This document shows, one piece after another, positions 58,487 through 64,000 of a stretch of 64,000 nt of DNA (position 1 is its first letter; each line of letters starts with the position of its first letter). The notes under the pieces were generated by a model. The model saw only the letters and a list, made by a program, of their open reading frames with translations. It searched no databases and was not told the origin of the DNA. This stretch comes from Bimastos eiseni (lineage: Eukaryota; Annelida; Clitellata; Crassiclitellata; Lumbricidae). The translations under genes were made by a program, and so were the position numbers. The stretch covers positions 1,043,964 to 1,107,963 of the forward strand of contig OY365818.1 in NCBI GenBank assembly GCA_959347315.1, in the 5' to 3' direction.

Positions 58487-61400
58487 CTATATAATATTAT
58501 GTTTCTCCATTTGTGTCTCTGTCCGCCTAACTTTCCTTCTGTTTCAATCTATCTCTCTGTCTCCCTGTCTGTCTGTTTCTGTATCTGTCTGTCTAAATTC
58601 TGTCAGTTAAATATATTCAGTCTAAATCTCTGTCTGTCTAAATATGCCTGTCTCTGTCTAACGGTGTCTTTATCTCAGTTTCTATATCTGTCTCCCTCTC
58701 TCTGTCTCCCACTTGTCTTTATCAGTCTGTCTAAAACGCTCACTTACACGCAAACTCATACACAAATCCAAACATACACACTTAGGCTACAACCAAAATT
58801 ATAATTAGGCATTCTCATCTACATTCATGAGTTACCATTGCCGTTTTATGAAACGTAGCCAACATAACAACAATACGATAATATTTCTTTGACAACGTTA
58901 TAAACTTTATCAGTTGTCCAAAAAACAATAATACAATTTTGAAAAAATTGCCTGCTTGTTAAGTTAAATATAATTGTTTGAAAAATTGCAAATCGCTGTT
59001 GGAGTGTAAAATAATAAAATTAAAATAATAATTTAATTGCAGGGTAAACAGCATCCTGTATCTTTTGTTTGTTCACTTTCGCTTCAATTTTAAAACGATG
59101 CGATAAGGAATCACGATCTAGAATGAATTTTTCCATACGTTGACATTGTAATTAGAATGTTTCTATCGATGATGGTGACAAATTGTGATGTGAACGCTCT
59201 TTCGCAATTAGGCCTAATCAAGAACGGACCTCAAAACCGTTTAAAGCAGTATTGATCAAGATGTCTGTCTTTCACGAGCAAAGAAACAGGTGTGTTGAAG
59301 TTTTTTTGAATTTCGATTATATTAATTATCAAAGACTTTACTGAGAGCAAATCATGAAAGCGATATTTGTACGAAAATACATCAAACATTTACATTTTAA
59401 AGGAATACTGCAACAATATATGAATATACACGATTTCACTACAATGCAAGATCGCATATATATATATATATATATATGTTTATATATATAGGCCCTACAT
59501 ACTACATATACACATGGTTATTACAGATGTAGAGTATATAAAGATCATTATCCTGAACTCCATTAATAATAGCAATTCATATTAAAGTGACAAAAAGCAA
59601 GCAGATCATTCAACTATGATCTCAGAAAGAACAGCAATTTCCGTCAACGAAGAAGCCACGGCCGAGTCTCCTATAACATAATTCACGACGACCTTATAAA
59701 TACTTCGTCTATAAGTGTAAGTATGTGTATATATATATATATACTGTATTATATATATATTATAAATACTTTGGGCATCATATATATATTATACATATGC
59801 ATTATACATAATATATGATATGCAATATATACTATTAATATTTATATTAAATATATATGGACTTGATTGTTCGCTATCTCAGGCCAGGTACTCTAAACAG
59901 ACAAATTGCGTGCCAGTCGGTGTACTAGAGCGCGTGAAAACTGTTCGCACCTGTCGATGGTAAAGCATCCTCTCTGCCAGTGTAGGGAAAGCATCGGATC
60001 CGAAATGCCAGCCAGTATCGTCCAATAATTCCACTCAGGAGACGGTGGTACCAAAGCAGGCTGAGTCAGACCCATTCAGACCCTGTATGAGTATAGGTGG
60101 TCCTTCGAAGAGCATCACACTTCTTTAGCTATCGCGTCAAGACGGCTCAATTTGGGGTGTTCTGGTACTTGGGGTACCGGGTACTACTTTAGGGTAAGTG
60201 GTACTTGGGACAATGGGTGGTCGGTCACGCGCGGATCTAGTACCGAGTGGCTGACGATGTTCGTCACTGGTCTTATTACGTGATTTTAATATGCGACGTA
60301 TGTTCAATACTCGACTTGCCAACGCTGGGAAGATCTCATTCCATGCACTACAGCCAATAAGCTAACCACTCTCAGTGACAATATCTCCCTGCGCTCAAGG
60401 TTCCATTTCCAAGGAAACTCCCATTTCCACAAACTCCCACTCTCAATCCAAACAGGAGAGCTACTCCCTCCGAAATCTACTCCAGGTTCCATAGTTTTGT
60501 CTACATATTCAGTTACTCAACTTTGCAATCTTTGATTGAATGATTCACTCTCACCATTTACTTATTTGTTTCTAAATTTATTAACTCTCATTTTTACTTC
60601 CTGACTTCTGTCAGTTTTGTCAATCACTTATTACGCATTTTGTTCATTAGGCTAATTAACTTAATAATTAGTGAAATTATTGATTCATTAAATTATTTGT
60701 TTATTCAATCATTTATTTATTTATCTGTTAGTTAATAAATTCATCATCTGACCAATTTATTTACGCGGAGTTTCTTCAGCAGCATCGAATTCGCAATCGT
60801 TCAGACAAATATGCATCAAACAGATGTGTCTAACAATATTCAATATAATCGACGCATATGTTCCACTGTTTGCATACTATAAAGATGGCGCAATAAACCT
60901 TCAGTAAACTATAAAAAATGATGCTGCAAAGTGTCAGCTGCAAAAAAACAGTCGACAATAGCAGTACGTAACGATGATCGGAGTCATTAACAGCATTATA
61001 GAACATCAATACACGGTCAACACACGCGCTATTAAACTTCAATAGTCAGCCAATAGAAGAGCTATAAGACATCACCGTAGCCAATCAGTAATAATGACTA
61101 GAAATGGTAAATTATAGCGCTATAAAATTGTCCCAAAGTGTCAATAGCAGCGCTCTTATACGTCGTCCTGCCTTGGACCTTGGTGTGAATATCTTTTGAC
61201 AGTTGACTTACATGCGAGCAGCAGTTCCACGACGAAGACTCTTCGAAGACCGGAAGTGGAAATCCCCGTGCAGCTGTAGGACCCAGCATCCGTTGATTCG
61301 ACGCGAGTGACGGTAAGCGACCCGTTTCGCCAATGCATGTACCTGCATTCATTCATTCATTTTCATTCATTACGATGATTTATAGTACGCCCCTTCAAGG

Positions 61401-61788
61401 TTACTATTCAGGAGCACTCCTCAGGCTTGACCCATTTATAGATAGATATCAATCAATACATAGATAGAGATATCAGGATAGAGATAAATTGGCATCGATA
61501 TATAGGCAGAGATAGACATGTAGAGATCTACGGATGGCTATACAGATAGATAGATAGATTTACGGTTAGACACATTTATAGTCTAAATCTGTCTACCTAT
61601 AAATCTGTCTATTTTTGTAGGGATAGACAGATTTACATGTTGATAGATATACTGATTTTAATTATAGACAGATGGACTGACAGACTGACTGACTGATAGA
61701 CGAATGGATAAATAGATAGATAGATGGATAAACGGATAGATCGATGGATCGATAGATCTATAGATAGATCTATAGATAGATCTATAGA

Positions 61789-61828
<40 letters not shown>

Positions 61829-61869
61829 TAAACGGATGGACAGACAGACAGACAGATAGATAGACAGAC

Positions 61870-61900
<31 letters not shown>

Positions 61901-61957
61901 TAGATAGATAGATAGATAGATAGACAGATAAACGGATGGACAGACAGACAGACAGAC

Positions 61958-61996
<39 letters not shown>

Positions 61997-63231
61997 TAGA
62001 CAGACAGATAAACGGATGGACAGACAGACAGACAAATAGATAGATAGATAGATAATCATAAAAGATGTAGGGTATATAAATAGCATTATACTGAATTCCA
62101 TTAGAAACCGGTAAGAAATGGTCTAGACAGATATATTGATAGAGAGATAGGTTGATAAATGGACAGTGGCATTTTTCTACTTACTTGCTATCGATGATGT
62201 TGGTCAGATTCCTTGTTCCGAAGTGCCACTCCGTTCTAGCTGCTCCCTTGAACTCACAGTTCAACAGCGCATTGTTCAACCTCTTTGCGATGAGGGCACT
62301 CGAGAAACTGCCTACTTGGATCGTCGGATAGTCCGGGCCTTAAAAAAACAAAACCCCACCGATCGAAATGTCAAATATTTCTTTACAAATTTAAAGCAAT
62401 TTCAGATTAACCAACAAATTTGAATCTGACTCAGAAATAGATTAGATCGATTTAGTTATTCACACTAAATCACTATTATTAATACTATTATAATAATGTC
62501 TTTTATTATACAATACAACTGAAATTTGATATTGTCCTTCTTCAAAACTTTTTTCTCAGCAGTGCAAACGCCTCGACGGCGCAACTGCAGTTGTACTGCC
62601 GAGCAATTGTGTGCGAAGGACTTGCTCAAGGTCCCTCACAGTGACTGACTCTTCGGACGTGGGTCGAACCCACTCACTCGGCGCACACTGAGCTTTAACC
62701 AATCGGCCATCGTGGCACACATTTCATGTATTTACTATAATTAATATATTTTTACTATTATTTTTATTATTGCAGTAATTTCTACTATATCTTTATTCCT
62801 ATTATCAATATCATTGTCAGTATTATTATCATTACTAGCGGTAGTAATTTTGGTGGCGGTTGTGGTAGTAGTATCGGCGCTATACAAATGCATGATTACA
62901 TTACAGTATCAATATTACAATGATCATGGCCATAATTGTGATTACCATCCTGATCATGGATCCATGATCCTACTAACAATCCCAATAATGATCATGATTT
63001 CGCTTACTGAACTGCACCAGACATAAGACAATGATAACCAATGATGCTCTTGTTGCTGCTGCTGCTGCTGCTGCTGCTGTACCTGGGATGCTGAGTACGA
63101 AGCTATCCAGACTATCGACCTGTCCAACTACATTCCTCGCTCGACAGGAGAAGACTCCTGCGTCTGATGCCGTTGTGTTTCCTATTCGAAGGCGATTCTT
63201 CATGGGCTTAATCCGCTCCGTTGGGAACAGT
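47896..63231 (-). CDS. PTK7 (CCK-4/off-track) receptor pseudokinase, 5' incomplete
   Basis: Single-pass receptor of the planar cell polarity and Wnt pathways. Fourteen exons, all with GT-AG borders and compatible phases, encode about 925 aa: the second half of Ig2, Ig3-Ig7, a membrane span ([20 protein letters not shown]) and a complete kinase-like domain ending at the TAG at 47896. Alignment by eye with vertebrate PTK7 places the [10 protein letters not shown] motif in Ig4, so Ig1 and half of Ig2 lie beyond the right edge. In the kinase domain the Gly loop is canonical (GKGQFGDV), the ATP Lys (AMVK) and helix-C Glu are present, and the catalytic loop is HKDLATRN. The metal-binding DFG is SLG, as in family pseudokinases (ALG in vertebrates). 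Catalytic inactivity is therefore expected; a scaffold role is inferred. It sits 7.6 kb upstream of dachshund in the same orientation. Confidence 0.96.
48463..49175. other. PTK7 intron with tandem copies of the exon end
   Basis: From 49175 leftward to about 49010, a 41-42 base unit is repeated four to five times; three units keep a GTAGGCAGCT splice-donor word (donor borders at about 49175/49176, 49133/49134 and 49092/49093). The rest of the intron is unremarkable. Confidence 0.85.
49176..49420 (-). CDS. PTK7 exon, kinase N-lobe
   Basis: [14 protein letters not shown]ly loop, AMVKSI Lys, helix C ([18 protein letters not shown]) and the hinge LAVFEYSEW. The phase-0 donor TGG|GTAGGC lies at 49174-49175 and is duplicated twice in the intron that follows. 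Confidence 0.93.
49686..49901 (-). CDS. PTK7 exon, cytoplasmic juxtamembrane
   Basis: Gly/Ser-rich linker ([14 protein letters not shown]) leading to [13 protein letters not shown] at the start of the kinase fold. Acceptor CTGTTGGCAG, donor G|GTAAGG. Confidence 0.92.
49930..50165. repeat. TACA/CATA tetranucleotide array
   Basis: TACATACATACA units with CACACA interruptions in a PTK7 intron. Confidence 0.93.
50440..50545. repeat. 30-base AGAACAGAATAGAACGGAAT minisatellite
   Basis: Three adjacent nearly identical 30-base units plus flanking AGAATA-rich remnants, about 60 bases from the transmembrane exon's donor. Confidence 0.88.
50604..50786 (-). CDS. PTK7 exon, transmembrane segment
   Basis: Acidic juxtamembrane Glu run, then about 22 hydrophobic residues and a basic stop-transfer sequence (RITRAKK). 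Acceptor GGTCGTTGCAG, donor CGAG|GTATTT. Confidence 0.93.
51291..51414 (-). CDS. PTK7 exon, second half of Ig7
   Basis: Acceptor CGTGTGACAG; reads [20 protein letters not shown] and GCSGENNEG. Donor TCAG|GTATGA. Confidence 0.92.
51558..51796 (+). mobile_element. tRNA-derived SINE, family 1
   Basis: The best preserved copy: A box TGGCCGATCGGTTAGAGCGG, B box GGGTTCGACCC, a body with CCTTGAGCAAGTCC and CAATTGCTCCGTCGAGG, an end GGGCGCTATCAAATTTCGG and a GAAT-repeat tail. Confidence 0.92.
52264..52427 (-). CDS. PTK7 exon, first half of Ig7
   Basis: Acceptor ATCCTCTGTCCAG; reads [28 protein letters not shown] and NDWDKD. Phase-0 donor AAG|GTAATG. Confidence 0.9.
52480..52900. repeat. TCAATCAAT/AATTAATC degenerate array
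   Basis: AATC/AATT-rich tetranucleotide sequence in the intron between Ig6 and Ig7 exons. Confidence 0.85.
52928..53191 (-). CDS. PTK7 exon, complete Ig6
   Basis: Encodes an entire Ig domain ([19 protein letters not shown] to [14 protein letters not shown]). Acceptor TTCTACTTCAG, donor G|GTAAGT. Confidence 0.94.
53532..53682 (-). CDS. PTK7 exon, second half of Ig5
   Basis: Acceptor TTGCTTTTGCAG; reads [20 protein letters not shown] and YACVVQTDG. Donor GAGA|GTAAGC. Confidence 0.92.
53818..53900 (+). repeat. Interspersed repeat R1
   Basis: ACTGCCAGTTCCAAGCCTGG, GAGGAGGACGACGTTAATG, then CACAGTGTTGTTAAA. Same word order as the other copies. Confidence 0.7.
54385..54521 (-). CDS. PTK7 exon, first half of Ig5
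   Basis: Acceptor CATTAACAG; reads [24 protein letters not shown] and VIAWNF. Phase-0 donor GAT|GTAAGT. Confidence 0.92.
54570..54890. repeat. Pyrimidine-rich tract
   Basis: Degenerate CTTTCCC/TTCTCT sequence in a PTK7 intron, giving Phe/Ser/Pro frames that are not genes. Confidence 0.8.
55020..55085 (+). repeat. LINE/SINE tail
   Basis: TCTTGAAGGGGCGCTATGC followed by ATTACATTACATTA, matching 4250-4315. Confidence 0.6.
55138..55307 (-). CDS. PTK7 exon, second half of Ig4
   Basis: Acceptor ATTTTGTAG; reads [12 protein letters not shown] and [14 protein letters not shown]. Donor CAG|GTACAG. Confidence 0.93.
56461..56584 (-). CDS. PTK7 exon, first half of Ig4
   Basis: Reads [14 protein letters not shown] then [12 protein letters not shown], the hallmark family motif. 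Acceptor CTGTTTAG, donor CAG|GTAACA. Confidence 0.93.
57284..57739. repeat. Interlocked direct repeats A-B-A'-B'
   Basis: Unit A (TCTGCATAACCGTTAATAAA onward) occurs at about 57284-57341 and 57432-57488. Unit B (CACTCTGTCTTCTCCAGGGA onward, to AATTTTATT) occurs at about 57350-57430 and 57656-57737. Copies are almost identical. Confidence 0.85.
58408..58482. repeat. CT microsatellite
   Basis: About 37 uninterrupted CT units, followed by degenerate CTGTCT sequence to 58735. Confidence 0.97.
61212..61342 (-). CDS. PTK7 exon, second half of Ig3
   Basis: Acceptor after a GAAT repeat (GAATGCAG). Reads [20 protein letters not shown] and YSCTG. Donor T|GTAAGT. Confidence 0.92.
61440..62060. repeat. 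GATA/GACA array
   Basis: Mixed GATA and GACA tetranucleotide runs with a higher-order block containing GATAAACGGATGGACAGACA repeated at about 61826, 61926 and 62006. Lies in the intron between the two Ig3 exons. Confidence 0.95.
62185..62338 (-). CDS. PTK7 exon, first half of Ig3
   Basis: Acceptor TTTTTTTAAG, donor AA|GTAAGT. Reads [10 protein letters not shown] and [18 protein letters not shown] with the B-strand Cys and core Trp. Confidence 0.92.
62520..62722 (-). mobile_element. tRNA-derived SINE, family 1
   Basis: Minus-strand copy: A-box region GATGGCCGATTGGTTAAAGC, B box GGGTTCGACCC, body CCTTGAGCAAGTCC, end ATATCAAATTTC. Confidence 0.9.
63055..63078. repeat. CAG/CTG trinucleotide repeat
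   Basis: Eight perfect units, CAG on the transcribed-sense (minus) strand, starting a few bases inside the intron after the PTK7 Ig2 donor. Confidence 0.95.
63083..63231 (-). CDS. PTK7 exon, second half of Ig2
   Basis: Acceptor TTGTCTTAG; includes [20 protein letters not shown], the F-strand Cys of an Ig domain. Donor CAG|GTACAG, directly followed by a CAG repeat. Confidence 0.9.
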
Positions 63232-63415
63232 CTAAGACAAGAACACAAAAGGACTCAGTTGAATTTCAAGATGTGAAACTTAGCCATTAGCTTATAAAGC
63301 GCAACTCTAAAGCTGAGCACTTTAAATTGAAATTATTTGTTGAAGCTGTGTCGTGTTATGACGGTTGGTAGCAATTCCGTTTGTCAAGAGTCAGAGTGAA
63401 AAGGTAAAGAGTGAG

Positions 63416-64000
<585 letters not shown>

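Larger units (their letters stand above)
56585..61211. other. Large PTK7 intron (about 4.6 kb)
   Basis: Includes an inverted LINE/SINE tail near 56845-56905, interlocked direct repeats (57284-57739), a CT microsatellite, AT microsatellites (59456-59480, 59725-59845) and AT-rich unique sequence. No nested gene is supported. Confidence 0.6.

Noticed and set aside
59893..60492. Possible additional PTK7 exons in the large intron
   Set aside because: The flanking Ig3 and Ig4 exons join in phase to give the expected family sequence, so no extra exon is needed, and these frames lack Ig features.

Overview
The window is animal (metazoan) nuclear DNA. Evidence: genes split by GT-AG introns of hundreds of bases to several kilobases, low gene density, abundant microsatellites, tRNA-derived SINEs and LINE remnants, and metazoan-only developmental families. 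A marine invertebrate, perhaps a deuterostome such as an echinoderm, hemichordate or lancelet, fits the mix of a TCAF-like M60 metalloprotease-domain gene, a large intron-poor ankyrin gene, dachshund and PTK7. The sequence alone does not fix the phylum.

All five recognised genes or gene remnants lie on the minus strand. From left to right: (1) 1646-2277, a decayed TCAF-like copy with two large in-frame deletions and an 8-base frameshifting deletion. (2) 5925-8090, the intact single-exon TCAF-like gene (721 aa) with a complete gluzincin motif; flanking homology shows the two are a tandem segmental duplication. (3) 13135-16272, a single-exon ankyrin protein of 1045 aa with 27 repeats. (4) 22426-40248, dachshund (SKI/SNO/DAC family transcription cofactor), reconstructed here as seven exons with matching splice phases, from a start codon with an in-frame upstream stop to the C-terminal coiled coil. 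(5) 47896-63231 and beyond, PTK7 (CCK-4/off-track), a receptor pseudokinase: 14 exons covering the second half of Ig2 through Ig7, the membrane span and the whole kinase-like domain. Its first exons lie past the right edge.

The rest is intergenic or intronic. It holds two tRNA-derived SINE families, an interspersed repeat family and LINE-type 3' tails, two fold-back elements with long inverted repeats, several minisatellites, and long simple repeats (GA, CT, AT, GATA/GACA, GTCA, ATGG, AAT). Several CpG-containing, low-repeat blocks inside and upstream of dachshund look like candidate cis-regulatory elements.

Dachshund (nuclear, chromatin/cofactor) and PTK7 (planar cell polarity and Wnt co-receptor) are neighbours in the same orientation but have no known joint operon-like function. 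The most unusual structures are a 41-42 base tandem repeat that duplicates the 3' end and splice donor of a PTK7 kinase exon in frame, the decayed TCAF duplicate with microhomology-type junctions, a five-repeat Trp periodicity in the ankyrin protein, and a near-identical SINE pair in tandem.
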